Positions 1 to 12,900 of a stretch of DNA of 64,000 nucleotides are shown one piece after another. The translations under genes and the position numbers were made by a program. This DNA comes from Dipteronia dyeriana (Eukaryota; Streptophyta; Magnoliopsida; Sapindales; Sapindaceae), in assembly GCA_032871835.1 (NCBI GenBank), contig CM065301.1:21283291-21347290 (forward strand), written 5' to 3'. Below the pieces are notes generated by a model. That model had not been told where the DNA came from. It did not search any database and was given only the letters and a program-made list of their open reading frames with translations. Numbering within the stretch: position 1 is the first letter of the stretch; every line of letters begins with the position of its first letter.

Positions 1-510
1 CTGAGAGAGTGGTCCGGCTTCAACCCATCTTGTGAAGTAGTCAATTGCTATGATAGCGTGTTTGGCCTGTCCCAGAGCTGTACAAAGCTGTCCAATCAAA
101 TCGACTCCCCACATAACAAAGGGGTATGGCGAGCTAAGGGATGACAAGCGCTCCAGAGGGAGATGACTCAAGTTGGCAGCCTTCTGGCATGCCTCGCAGG
201 TTTGTACCAAGTTCTTAGCATCTTGATGGATGGTTGACCAGTAATACCCCATGCGGAGAACCTGATATGCCAAGGCCTCTCCACTAATATGGTTCCCGTA
301 TTCCTTGGAATGAACCTCTCTCAAAGCCCACTTGGCGTCTTCTGGGTGTAAATATTGGAGCAAGGAAAGTATTTCCCCCTTCGGTATAAATGCCCATCCA
401 CCATACAATACCGGACCGAGAGCTTTTTAACCCTCCTAGCTTGTTCGGGGCTCCCCCGGGGAGTTTTCCATCCTGTAGATACTCCATTATTGGATCCATC
501 CAACATGGCT
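1..510 (-). pseudogene. Ty3/gypsy integrase fragment
   Basis: Minus-strand translation gives the segment that normally precedes integrase (EYLQDGKLP near 470-500), then a zinc-binding-like stretch (CEACQKAANLSHLP near 160-200), then the start of the catalytic core with IDYFTRWVEAGPL near 10-50. The Asp of DYFT.W is one of the integrase DDE residues. The fragment is frame-shifted near 284 and runs off the window, so the remaining catalytic residues cannot be seen. It is fused directly to RT sequence on its upstream side. Confidence 0.8.
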
Positions 511-1318
511 GTCGGTCCAGGGTATAAGCTTGTTCGCTCTCCTGATCCCACTTTATGTTTCTTCCCTGCTTGATAGCTTTAAAGAATGGTAGGCACTTAT
601 CGATAGACCGGGAGATGAACCTGTTGAGCACTGCTGCCTGACCGGTCAAGGCTTGAACCTGTTTAAGAGATGTGAGGGATTCTAGATCTAGGATAGCCGT
701 GATTTTTTCTGGGTTAGCTTCTATGCCTCTCTCGTGGACCATGAAGCCCAAAAACTTCCCCGCAGTTACCCCAAATGCGCATTTGGAAGGGTTCAACCTC
801 ATCTGGTTTTCCCTTAGGATCATGAAGGTTCTACGAAGGTCATCCAGGTGGCCTTCCGAGGTTGAAGATTTAGTGATCATGTCATCGATGTACACCTCCA
901 TCGACCTTCCGATTTCAAGCTTGAACAAACGGTTAACTAACCGCTAGTAAGTAGCTCCAGCGTTTTTGAGCCCGAAGGGCATCACCTTGTAGCAGTACAG
1001 ACCTTGCGCGGTGATGAAGCTGGTCTTTTCTTGGTCCGAGGGATGCATCATAATCTGATTGTAGCCGGAAAATGCATCTATGAAGCTCAGAAGCTTATTC
1101 CCGGAGGTGTAATCGACCAGCTGATCAATTTTGGGCAGAGGGAAGCTGTCATTCAGGCATGCCCAGTTGAGGTAGGTGTAGTCTACACACATGCGCCACT
1201 TCCAATTTGCATTTGTGACCATGACCACATTGGCGATCCATTCGGGGTAGCGGGCTTCTCGAATGAAGCCTGTCTGGGTTAGTTTATCGACCTCTTCCTG
1301 AACTGCCATATTTCTTTC
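511..1318 (-). pseudogene. Ty3/gypsy reverse transcriptase, RNase H missing
   Basis: The translation shows the RT landmarks in order: WRMCVDYTYLN, FIDAFSGYNQI (motif A Asp), MPFGLKNAGATY, then VYIDDM (motif C, YxDD type), NPSKCAFGV and GKFLGFMV. A single in-frame TAG at 944-946 separates the first and second halves; it falls where a Gln is usual (Y-Q-R). After IKWDQESEQAYT the sequence jumps to the pre-integrase segment, so the whole RNase H domain of roughly 120 residues is absent. The gene is non-functional. Confidence 0.85.
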
Positions 1319-1623
1319 CGTGTTGAAGTGGCATCTTTTCTTTTCGCCAGTCGATGTGCAGCTAATGTCATCGGGATCCCCGGCATCTCCGCATGACTCC
1401 AGGTGAAAATGTCGTTGAACTATATGAGGAGCCCCTTCTAGGGATCGCTTATTCGGACAGAAATTTCTTCTAACTTATCGACTGAATGGCCGCTGGCTCA
1501 TTCCCTTCTCTGTTCTTCCATGTTGGGCACCACAAGGCCTTCTTCGGGACAATCAGCGGAGCCTGCGTCTTCTAGGTTTAGTGTTGGGGTTATCCCACCT
1601 TGGATAGTCGTCACCTGGGCGAG

Positions 1624-2283
1624 TTATTTAGCTAGAGCTGCTGGGTTGGCTGACACTGCGTAGCATTTCCTAGCTGCTTGCTGATCACCCTGAACTTCCC
1701 CCACATTGTCTCCTACCGAGAACTTCAGGACATTGTGGTAAATAGAGAGGACCACTTTCAAGGATGATAGGAATGGCCTCCATAATATTGCATTGTAGGC
1801 CGACGGGGTATCCACCACCACAAAGTCGGTCATGACATTTTACTAGAGAGGTGCGGCTCCGATGATCACTGGTAGAATTTTTGATCCTACGGGTGTGATG
1901 GAGTCCCCAGTGAACCCGTATAATGGAGTAGTACAACTGTTGTAGCACCATTGCTTCAAGTTTAGTTTTTCCAAAGTGTCTTTGAACAAAACGTCGACCC
2001 TGCTACGTGTGTCGACGAGCACGCGGTGCACCATGAAGTTGGAAATTTGTACTGTGATGACCATGGGGTCATCATGTGGCTGCACGGTGTTATAGACATC
2101 TGCTTCGGTGAAGATGATCTGTGACAGCTGGGAGGGGTTGGTCGGTCTCTGGTCGACCTTGAAGATATCCCGCCCCTCTTCTGTACGAGGGACCTTCCTC
2201 GCATGGTTTTTCCTAGAATTGTTGGAGGTCCCGGCCAGAGTAAGACCTCCACTGATAGTATGTATTATCTGAATCTGTTGCAT
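1624..2283 (-). pseudogene. Ty3/gypsy aspartic protease region
   Basis: Retropepsin-like segment. The active site reads VLVDTRSRVDVLF where the family has VLVDTGSSADILF, so the catalytic D-T-G has become D-T-R. Two adjacent stops near 1840-1845 interrupt the frame, after which FVVVDTPSAYNAIL.RPFL continues in the same frame; that is the typical second half of plant Ty3 proteases. It lies between gag and RT as expected. Inactive by both the stops and the Gly-to-Arg change. Confidence 0.8.
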
Positions 2284-2328
2284 CAGATCCGCATGCTCTC
2301 CCTTCCTCTTCTCAGCATGTTCTCGGAT

Positions 2329-3908
2329 CTAGGCTTGCACCTCCCTTCCGGTCTGAATGTTCTCCTTGACTTGTTGTAAGAACTCTATCAAGCATCCTCC
2401 CCTTATCAAAGCCTCAATCTGGTTCCGCAGGTTGTAGCATTCTGAAGTGTTGTGCCCTACGTCCTCGTGAAAATCGTAATATTTATAACTATTTCTCTTA
2501 TCGACCTGGGCTTTCATGGGAGCGGGCTTCTGTAACAAACCCTTGTCCTGAATGGCGAGGTAGACTGTTTCTCGGGATGCATTTAAATGAGTGTAATGGT
2601 CGTACCCCCTCTCATTGCGAGCTATAAAGGCCACTGTCCTGGGAGGTGGTATAGCTTGAGAAGGAGCTCGTTTATCCGGATACCTTTCCGATCTGAGCTG
2701 AGGAAGAGGGAAGCCGTATGTTGATTTATTAGGGGGTTTGTTCTGGCTTTTCTAAGCTTGCTCGGGTCTGGGAGCTTCATTCTTTTATCGCTTTACGGCT
2801 CTCATGTCATCATAGTCATCTTGACCTTGAGCTGTTCGTCGACCTCAATCTGTTCCAAAGCCCGATCATAGGCTTCCTGGTAGGTTTCCAGAGATCTCTT
2901 GGCAAAAGACCGAAACAGTTTTCCAGCCCATAAGTTTTTTCTGAAATTGGCAAGGGTTTCTCTCTCGGTGAAGACCCCCATCTGGATGACTTCCTTATGG
3001 AATCGTTCGATATAAGCCAGGAGGGTTTCCCCTCTCTCATGGATCACATATTGTAGATGGATCGGGTACTTTAGTCGGGGCTTAACTCCCTGGAATTGTG
3101 AGCAAAAATCGGTTGATAACTTGGTAAAGGAATCCACGCTTCCAGCAGGTAACTTCCTAAACCAGGTTTTAGCATAATCCGTGAGTGTAGTAGAGAACAT
3201 TCGACACATAGTGGCCTTGGTTGTGTTCTGGACCTCCATCTGTTGAAAGAAGCTCTCTAAGTGGCTCAGAGGATCATCAGTCCCAGAGAACCTGTCAGTT
3301 GGCATTTTAAACTTAGGTGGGAACTCTACCTCTCGGACCCTTCTGGTGAAGGGGGCGTTCATTTCACTTAGAGGATCTTTCTTGTCCTCCTTGTACTTCC
3401 CCTTCTTCATCAATTGAACCTATTTTTGAAGCTCTACCAACTGGTCCCTTAGTCGCTTACTTTCGGATTTCCTTGAGTCGATCTCGGATTCTTCACCATC
3501 GGATCCTTCTGATGAACTGACGACCTCTACTCGGTTCCTTCATCGGAGGTTTGCTCTGAGGCTTTACTGACTTTCTTCTTCTCTACCCCGGGCTTCCCTC
3601 ATTGTAGTCGTTGGGTGGATGAGCTCTTCCCTTCCCCGGGGAAGGACATCTGCCGCGGATCTGACTTGTCTTGGTTGGTAGCTTGGCAGCGCTTCGAGAA
3701 CATGCGGTATGGGCCCTAGCCTATCCCGGATCGAGATCGGGAGCCCCGCTCTGTTACGAATTGATTCCCGAGAGGCAGGTCTCAGGCGATCAAATGCGGG
3801 TTGCCTAGTCCCAGGCTTGCTTGACTCCCCCTGATTGCAAAGACCCGCTTGTTGGATAGTGATACCCTCAGCGAGTAATCGAAGGTGGAAATTTTCTACA
3901 AAGGCCAC
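2329..3908 (-). pseudogene. Ty3/gypsy gag
   Basis: Three pieces in different frames. The central piece (2802-3413) is a classic retrotransposon gag domain: FSGTDDPLSHLESFF, AKTWFRKLPAGSVDSF, and LLAYIERFHKEVIQ. The downstream piece (2329-2634) has a zinc-knuckle remnant, YYDFHEDVGHNTSECYNLR, in which the first Cys is Tyr. The upstream piece (3564-3908) is the charged, poorly conserved N-terminus. It would form the nucleocapsid in an active element; here frame breaks separate the parts. Confidence 0.85.
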
Positions 3909-4148
3909 CGCTTGTTGGTCAAGCTCGACCTGACTTCCAAGAGGGGGATCCAGAGCCCGTACAGTGGCTGGCTGAGTGGGAACCTGGCTATGGAGCCCGA
4001 ATTTTCTCCCTTTCCTCTAGACCTTTCGTGTCGATGTAGCAGAAAGTTGTCCCAACGTGCCCTGTTTCCCTTGTGAGGAGCGGAGCCTCATGATGACTAT
4101 GAAATGACAAACTTTTTGAATGTAAAAAGATGGTGGTGTGAGAGGTTT

Positions 4149-4166
4149 CCCACAAACGGCGTCAGA
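4149..4166 (-). other. Retrotransposon primer-binding-like site
   Basis: On the minus strand CTGACGCCGTTTGTGGG lies 3-4 bases inside the LTR end. It resembles the (T)GGCGCCGT-type primer sites of many plant Ty3 elements, with one G-to-A change. It supports the LTR boundary. The cognate tRNA was not determined. Confidence 0.55.
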
Positions 4167-4169
4167 AAG

Positions 4170-5289
4170 TGTTGACGGGAAATTTGCTCGAGATGAGAAA
4201 TTCCTGTTAACACCCTCGAGACCACTACCACGAAAGTGGTGGCCGGGGTCGGTACCGTTGGTTCCCGACCTATTTAAGAGATAGACGAGAGGCTGATCAG
4301 TAAATGAGAGCTTTATTATTGATATATTGCTTTAAAGTACAAATCGCTCTCTTGTATGCTCACAATCTCTCGAAGGTGTAGGGTGGTGGCAACTCAGTGC
4401 CTGTCTAATAGTGGAAATGAAGGTAACCGTGTTCTGAATACAAAATTTAGGCTTTCCCCCATGCCTCTATATTTCTTTGTACGTATATATATTCTTGTCG
4501 GTTGTTCTCTGTTTTTTCCCTTCTTTTACCATGCTTGGCTTCACCTATTTATATCGTCCAAGTAGATTTTTAATTCGCAAATACTTTACCGTGATCCCAT
4601 GAATCCGTTCCCTCCTTATCGGGCGGGATTCGTCATTTGAATTTGAATTGTTACTAGATTTGATGATATCGTTGACGGAGATAAGTTTGTTCCCTTATTT
4701 GAATCAAACTCTCGACGTGCATGTAAATATTACGTGGAAACGATCCTGTGTGCACTCGTGCCATGAATCTTCATGGAGGTCACCCTGCCAGCTGCCTGTT
4801 GCCCCGTAGAGCGAGGTAGACCCCTGCTCTGGCTCTGTTCTTAAAAGCTTAAGATGGATTTTTCCTAACCCTTGGGGGCTTGAGGTGCTCTTGTAGACCT
4901 TACTGGGAGGTAGTTGGGGTAGTGTAGATTTAGGTATGATTCTTCATTTATGTCCAGCAAGGATAGCGGGCTTCTAGAGAGGTTGGCTGGCTGGCTGGCT
5001 TCTTTCGAATGTCTCTTGAGCTTGGAGACTTCCCCTGGCATTCATGAGGCGGTTGTGGAGCTCAACTTCAGAGCCGAGGTTCCCCGATAGATTGCCTGGA
5101 GAAACCTGGGTTCCAGTACTCTCGTGGGGGGCTAGTCCTGGTTGCGCCTGACTTGTTTTCTGGTAGTCTTGAAGCCGAGCTGGCCTTCCCTGCTCCAGCG
5201 GGGTGGCTTTACGACTTTTTCGGGATTCATGATTGTCGATTATGGGTGAAAAATTTCTCTTTGACCCTGGCCAAATTTCACTATTAACA
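4170..5289 (-). repeat. 5' LTR of the Ty3/gypsy element
   Basis: Plus-strand TGTTGACGGG at 4170 and ATTAACA ending at 5289 give TG...CA ends with imperfect inverted TGTTR/YAACA repeats, about 1.12 kb, next to the primer-like site. The partner LTR is outside the window, so neither identity nor target duplication can be measured. The internal region contains a short GGCT run near 4986-5000. Confidence 0.6.
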
Positions 5290-6211
5290 CATATATTGAG
5301 AGTACTTTACCTCTTAGTGGGCTGACCCGGTGCAAGTCCGGATTAGTCAGGGTATGGACATGACTGATTGCACTATATGGTGGATCCGCCTCATCCAGAA
5401 ACCAGATGGTATAAACCGAAAAAAATGTTAAAAAAAAAGTTACTTTAAAGAGACATACATTTTTTTAAAATCTTCTTCATAAATCTAATAAAACCTCACT
5501 TTTCTTTTCAAAAAAATAAAAATAAAAAACCCCACGTTCACTGTTATGGTAATTTGTTTTCTTGATTTTTTTTCTTAACTCTTAAACCCTAAAATTTGTT
5601 TCTTACACACATACAAAATATTATGGAAGAATCTGAGAATGATATCAAAAATAGGGAACAAGTAGAAGAAAACAACGCCTCACACACCAACAACGAAATC
5701 GCATCAAAAATCACAACCTAGAAAATCTAATATCTGACGAAGCGAAACCACACAAAAACCTTAACTCAATCGCTAAAAAAAAAACATTAGAGACGATTAA
5801 TAACACACCTTCAATCTAACATCAACAATCCAATTGATTATAGAAAAAAAAATCGCATATAACTATGGAATAAGAAGAAAAAAAAAATAACTATGGAATA
5901 AGAAGAAAAAACAAATCTTACAATAAATGGGATAAACTTTATAAAGAGATTAGAGATTTGTGTATTTTAATTTTAATTTTTAATTTTTTAAACAGAGATA
6001 CGGTGTATTAAGTTTGAAACAAAATAATAAAATGTAGTTTTGTAAATAAAAAAAAAAAAAAATTATTTAATTTTACGTAATTAAATCAAAATTTTAAAAA
6101 TCAAGACTTAAATAGTTACTAGATGGGACCATTAAAAAAATATATTCTTTATGAGAGCGAATGATTTGATATATTCATTGTGTTAAAAAGAGTTCAATAG
6201 GATATCCAGAT
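5290..6211. other. AT-rich spacer; possible SINE-like piece at its left
   Basis: No coding signal. At about 5310-5350 there is GGTGCAAGTCC within a stretch followed by AAACCGAAAAAAATG and an A-run. This looks like a pol III B-box and A-rich tail, so a tRNA-derived SINE fragment is possible but unproven. The rest is A/T-rich low-complexity DNA with long A and T runs. Confidence 0.35.
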
Positions 6212-6383
6212 GAGTAATAATACATTTGGTGTCTAAATCTGTTACCCAATTGATGCGGTAACTCTTTAATCAATTTATTAAAATCATATAAATTTAATAC
6301 AATCTAAATGGATGGATTATAATATTGTCACATCATTTGGATATCAGATTTATATACTAAATTTAGATAAGGTAACATTACTC
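6212..6383. mobile_element. MITE, 172 bp, Mutator-like 9-bp target duplication
   Basis: Starts GAGTAATA and ends TAACATTACTC, and the two halves are loosely inverted (GAGTAATG-type termini, CAAATGATGTGAC-like inner segments). Flanks are TATCCAGAT (6203-6211) and TATCTAGAT (6384-6392), an 8-of-9 match as expected of a decayed 9-bp duplication. A related element lies at about 41790-41949. Confidence 0.6.
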
Positions 6384-6934
6384 TATCTAGATAAATACTA
6401 AAAAATAAAATAAAAAATAGTTTGATAGGGACTGCAGATTTCAAATAAAATAAATATAATTAAAAGCTCATTACAAAATTTTAATGGCTAGATTAAGAAT
6501 CGCTATTTTTTTTAGTTTATCTATCTATCTATATAGGTTATGTAATTTTCTTTTTAAAGGTTTTATTATTATCATTTACTTAAATTCTAAACTCTGTTAT
6601 ATAACAGTCGAAGTATACCCGGACAATGATCGGATTGCTGTACCATGTAACCTACTAACATTACTTCGAATGTGACGAAATATTTTATCATATCTGGAAT
6701 ACAATATATATATATATATTTTTTTTGTCTTCATATTTTTTTTTTTTGTCGGAATCAAATTTATAGAACATTTTAATGTATTTTACTTGAATCCTTGTGA
6801 GTGGAGGTCGGTCTCGAACACTCGGTTAGTGGGAGGTCGGTCTCGGTCTGAAGCACTGGAGTTTTAAGTGGTTGTGTTTTTTCGAAGTAGGTTTAACCGG
6901 AGATAGATTCGACGAGTGTGGCAACGAAGACACG
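6384..6934. promoter_or_regulatory. Upstream region and 5' UTR of CNX1
   Basis: AT-rich DNA with an (AT)n run near 6706-6719, T-runs, and a short direct repeat (GTGGGAGGTCGGTCTCG-like, near 6801-6845) just before the gene. No convincing TATA box at a fixed distance was found. The frame of exon 1 is open upstream to about 6872 but holds no ATG before 6935. Confidence 0.3.
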
Positions 6935-9900
6935 ATGAAGTCAGTGGAAGAGGCTCTTGAAACAGTTCTGCGAGTAGCTCAGTGCCTTCCACCTGTTACA
7001 GTTACACTTGAAGAAGCTCTAGGCAAGGTTTTGGCTGAGGACATTCGTGCACCTGACCCATTGCCTCCATACCCTGCTTCTATCAAGGTTTTTGCAAATG
7101 GGTTTTCATGTTTCGTTCTAGAGATTGAATTGGCAATTGGCTTTTTGATTTAGTAATTGAGTGACTAATCAGTGTTCTTATGTATTGCTTGTGGTTTATT
7201 TGCTTTATTATAATGGTATATGCTGTGTGTTGTTAGTTTTATTTATTGGAACAACTGCTTCAATTGCATATCTGCAATGTGTCATGTATATCTTTCATTC
7301 TTTCTAGACTTCATTATCTTTGCATTACAACCTATCCATTCCTATTCTTTTATGGACAAAATATGTTAGTATCTGAAACATATCTTGATGAATTGTAATG
7401 CAATTCTTGTTTCTTCCATGGATGAAATCAGAAATCTTTGCAGTGGGGATATTAGGGAATCCTTCGTTTCTATAGTTATCCTAATGAAATTCTTAATATA
7501 AAACTGGACATTGCAGGATGGTTATGCAGTTGTTGCTTCAGATGGGCCTGGAGAATATCCTGTCATAACTGAATCTAGAGCTGGAAATGATGGAGTTGGT
7601 GTAATTGTGACTCCTGGAACTGTTGCATATGTGACAACTGGAGGTTAATGAATCTATTTTGAATTAGTATTTATGTCTATTCAATTCTCATCTTTTATGC
7701 AATTATGCTGATCTGTAGATTTCTGTTGTGTGAATGATAGTTTATGGGGTGTTTGGACATTTTCAATTAGAACAGTCTCATAAATGGATTATGGGTGGCA
7801 TTGGGCTATTAAGACTTTGTGGGAATTTGTGGCCTTGTGACAATAACTTTCAATTTATTTCATGCAAATGTACTTAACCCTTACAGTTTTGTTTTAGGCC
7901 ATGGCCTTCAAGTAAGTGTCGGTAACCTATGAACGCAAAACGGTCTACTTAATGTGTAGAACCGACAACTTATTTGAGTTTAGGGTTGACTTTGATAATG
8001 ATATGGGATGCAACAAATTCCAACCTTTTAGGTTTAGGACCTTGTGTCCTCGTGAGCTTGGTCTCTCCACACCATCAGGTAGCAAGTTGGCTCTAGTAAT
8101 AATTTTTAGTAGCACAAGCCATCCAGTAACTGTTGTTTGCTTTGGGGTTGATGCAAGTATTGTTCATATATGAGCATAAACTTTATCCATTTAGACACGG
8201 AATCCATGACTGATAAGTTAATTGACACTTTCCTTTACAGAGTGAACTTCCAACAGTAGGATTATCGGAGGCATATCATATATAACAAGAAGCTTCCTTA
8301 TTGCACCCATTTTGTCTGTAAATGGCTCCTTGGGCAAGAGAAATTATTGTCTGGTCATGGAAGCTTATGTCTTGCTGCCCTTCTATGATTCCTTGAAAAG
8401 GCAACAGTCACTTTGATATCGATTCAACCAGCCACCTTTTCTGTCTTTTTTATATTTAAGTGATAAACATATTTTTTGGAGCCTATCCTTGATTGCAAAC
8501 CATGGAGAGAGTTGCACCCACATTCATTGAATTAGCTTTGTTGTATTGTTAACATAAGTAATGTTTTCCTTGTTAGATGTTTCAGTTTCTTCTACTTTCC
8601 ATCGGCTACTAAAGTTATTATCCTATTAGATTGTTGTGATATAGCCTTCCTCCTTAAAATACAAACATGTTAAAGATTCATATAACATCTAATAATCACA
8701 TGGAGAGACTTGAACCCAGACACTCTTGGTAATAGACTCTGATCTCAATCCAAAAGCTTAAGTTGGTAGGAAATGACCGAGCAATAGTATTTAAACGGTT
8801 TAATAGGGGCAAAACCTTTATTTCAATTCCTGCTAAATGCTAATCAATTTTTATTTCACTAGGTTTGAGCATATTGAAACAACAAAGTTACCTGAACAAT
8901 AATGCAAATTATTGAAGTATATATATATTTTTTCCATTCCGATTCATTGTGGGTTAAGGTGAAGTCTCGCTAGAAAAGTTGAATGTATTGCATGTTGACT
9001 ATAAACTTTTTTTACCCTTTGTTTTTTTTTTTTCATCAGGACCGATACCTGATGGCGCCAATGCAGTTGTTCAAGTTGAAGACACTGAACAAATCAAAGA
9101 TGCAGCTGTTGAATCCAAGCGAGTTAGAATATTCATACAAACTAGCAAAGGTGTTGATATTCGACCAGTGGTATGATTCCAGTGCTTCTACTTTGTTGTT
9201 GGATTTATTTATTCTTTTATTGTTTTTGCCTTTGAGTCAGAGTCATGGTAATATTGAAATTGATTGCTAATCTAATTAAGTTTATATCATTATCATCAAA
9301 ATTTTCCTGTAACCTTTGGCAGATACTTTTCTCTGAATCTCTTATAAAGAGGTAACCCCTTGAAATTACAATTACAGGGTCAGAACATGAAAAAATGTCG
9401 TGGAAAACAACCAAGTGGATGCTTGTCACAATACCAAATTTTAAGCTACAGCTGTCTTAAGTTCTTGGAAACAAAAAATTCTAATGTATGTGTTTGTAAG
9501 AAAGAAAGTTCAACCAAAATTAAATATCACATTATCAACAATTCATATTCAAGCGGAATTTATCTGTCATGCTTTAAAATGTAAGTTTTACATGATAGTG
9601 GAAAAATCTTTTTATAAAACCAAATTTTTTATAACAATCACTTGATAAAATTGCAAATTATTGGAAAGGTCTGAAGATGAATACCCTGAAAAATAACCTC
9701 AGGTAGTCAGGCCCTTTAGATTTAACGGCTTTTTAACAATTTGTGTATTTTTATTTTTATTTTAGATGAATTGAAAATTATTGTAAGTTAATTATTCTCA
9801 CTAGTTACCACATTGGGTCAATTTTGTGGAGTGCTGAGTAGAAAAGCTTTTGTCATTGCATCAACAATGACAAAAGCTTGCTTGGAGCTATAAACACATA

Positions 9901-12900
9901 CGTATGGTGCTCAAGCATGTTTAATTTGCTCCTTATAGAAGTGTGCAGTGCACGAATCAGAATTTGCACATATTGTGATTCTTCTTGTATGGTTAAATGA
10001 AATAGCTAAAAGACATTGGACAACTAATCAAATGGTTGACTTCTCTTTATTATCAAATAATAGTTTTTTTTTCTTTATTTTTATCTTTTCTGTGTTTAAT
10101 TGTGATTATTAAAGGTTTGCTTATTCCTACCGAGTATGCTCTTATACTTATTATTTTGGAAGTTCATATAAATATATCTTACACAGGGATTCGATATTGA
10201 GAAAGATGCCTTGGTATTAAAGTCTGGAGAAAGAATTGGTGCTTCAGAAGTTGGACTACTGGCTACTGTGGGTGTAACACTGGTGAAGGTATTATGATAC
10301 TTCTCATTTTATGTTTGATAAATTTGTAGCGTTTTATTAAGAGCTAACCCATTTGAGAGACCCAAATCAAGACTTAACTCAAATCTCAAATTCTTGTAAA
10401 TCTAACTCATTTCTCCTGTAAAATTACTATATTACCCCTACTAATAAAAATCTTAAGTTTATAACAGTAAGATTGTCATTGTTGTTGTTATTAGTAAAGA
10501 GAAAGTTTAAGATTGTCATTGTTATTAGGAAGGGTAATATGATACTTTTACGGGGAAAATGAGCTGCTTTGCAAGAATTTGAGATTTGGGTTAGGTTTTG
10601 ACTTTGGTCTCTCAAATGGGTTACGTTTCAATAATACCAAATTTTTAATGAACTGAGGGGCGCTGCTTGTCATGCAGGTATATCGCACTCCAACTATTGC
10701 AGTGCTTTCTACAGGAGATGAACTTGAAGATCCAACAACTCGGTTCCTAAGCCGTGGCAAGGTATTATATGTTTAACAGAGATTTTAATATGCATAACTT
10801 GGGGTGCTTGTTTTCGAACCCGTGGGCTTCTACAGGATTTATTTGAACCTATCTTAACGTGATGTTTATCATGCCTATTTTTCCCAAAAAATGAAAAACA
10901 AAGAAAGAAAGAAACACTGCAAATTAGGGATTCATCGCTTAAATTTTACACCATCTTAAATCTTAATGTGATGTTTATCTTGTCTAATTTTTCAAAAAAA
11001 AAAAAGCAAAGAAAGAAAGGTTGAAACGCTGCAAATTAGGGATTCATCAGCTTAAATTTAACACTAAAGCTGGGTTCATCGCTTCTGCAGATTAGGGATT
11101 CAAATCGTTCAATGATACTAGCAGCTGCATTACAGCAACACTGCAAAGTTCTTGATCTTGGTATTGCTAGAGATGACGAAGAAGAACTTGAAAAGATCTT
11201 AAATAATGCATTTTCTGCTGAGATTGATATTCTTCTGACTTCTGGAGGTGTTTCCATGGGTGACAAGGATTTTGTCAAGCCATTACTTGAAAAGAGTGGA
11301 ACAATATACTTTGACAAGGTAGATTATGATTAATTTATCTTCTCTCACATTAAACTCTAATATTTTTTTTTTCTATGCTCAGAACTAACCTATATGCTGG
11401 AATGTAGAAATACCGTTTTTGTTTTAATGATGATGTGCTGAGCTTGACTACCTGATTTAATGTTTTGTTTTAGCCTTTAGGAGTGTAGATGAATTATGTA
11501 ATCATAGTTTGGTTTGACTGGTGTATTCAGGTTTGCATGAAACCAGGGAAGCCTCTGACATTTGCTGAGATCAATTCAAGACCGGCAGAGAATACGACGG
11601 TGAATAAAATTCTTGCATTTGGGTTACCTGGAAATCCAGTGAGCTGTTTAGTTTGTTTCCATCTTTTTGTAGTTCCCACAATTCGCCGTCTCTCTGGATG
11701 GGCAAACCCTCATCTTTGGAGGTTATTGAAACTTCTAAAACATTGTTCTCTCTCTCTCCTTCCCTCCTCCCAATTGCTTAAATTGTTATGCATATATTGA
11801 TAAAATAATTTAGTATTATAATTGAGCTTAACACTGGCCTCTTTTCTTTTCTGCACTATCTACAGAGTGCAGGCTCGTCTTCTTCAGCCGGTGAGGACAG
11901 ATCGAGCACGGCCAGAATTTCATCGTGCCGTTATTAAATGGATGGTTGATGATGGGTCTGGCAATCCTGGGTAAGTGGTTTAGAGATGTTTTCCTTCTGT
12001 CGTGGTATCTGAGTACTTTCATGATTGGAGCTTGCAACAACCAAGGATATTAATTCCCCTGGTTTATCTTGGTTGTGGAATGTGGATGCGTCGGCAACTT
12101 TTACCTTCCTTCGTTGAGCGTTAACCTAATAAATCCAATGTTCTTTTATGGTATCAGATTTGTTGCTGAGAGCACTGGCCATCAAATGAGCAGCCGACTT
12201 TTAAGTATGAAGTCAGCTAATGCATTGTTGGAGTTGCCAGGAATTGGCATTGTAATTTCAGCTGGAACTTCTGTATCTGCCATCATAATTTCTGATTTCG
12301 GCAGTGCCGATACTGGCAAGAGTCCCTTATTGTCAGTTATGGCTTCTACCTTGCAAGGAAGCAAATCCAAAGAAGTAACTGCAGATGTTTCTCAGGATAC
12401 CAAGTTCAAGGTAGCTGTTCTCACAGTCAGTGATACTGTTGCATCAGGGGCTGGGCCTGATCGGAGGTATTATAGTGCATATTTCTTTTTAATGCTTGCT
12501 TCGTATACATGGATTTGTAACTTTCTTCTTCATTGTAATCTTATCTTTTAAGTTCTTTTAAGTAATAAAAAGTGTGTTTGGCAAGGGTGGGGAATCTAAC
12601 AAAAATTTCAGCAACTCTACTATATTATGGTTCATTTTATAATTGATTAAGATAATTTTCTAACTTTCACAAGTTGTAATACTGATGGAAATTATACTTT
12701 TAGCACTATGAGTTTGGATTAAGAGAAATGCTTTATTGACCAACATTACTGATTTGAAAGATATTGTCGCACATGTGTTACTTCATTTCCATTTTTTTTT
12801 TTTTTTTTTTTTGTTTTTTTATTTTCCTTTTGTTTTTCCAGGTTTGCATTTTTATTTTAAATAATCAAAACTTCAGTATTTTCATATTAGGAAATTAAAT

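Larger units (their letters stand above)
1..5289 (-). mobile_element. Ty3/gypsy LTR retrotransposon, truncated by window edge
   Basis: Read on the minus strand, the order is LTR (5289 to 4170), primer-binding-like site, gag, protease, reverse transcriptase, integrase. This is the Ty3/gypsy order, because integrase follows RT. The second LTR lies off the left edge. The coding part is dead: there are several frame breaks, an altered protease active site, an in-frame stop in RT, and no RNase H between RT and integrase. The gag and pol style suggests the non-chromoviral Tat-type group, but that placement is inference. Confidence 0.9.

Noticed and set aside
5310..5350. tRNA gene
   Set aside because: Only a B-box-like word is present; no cloverleaf or anticodon arm could be formed.
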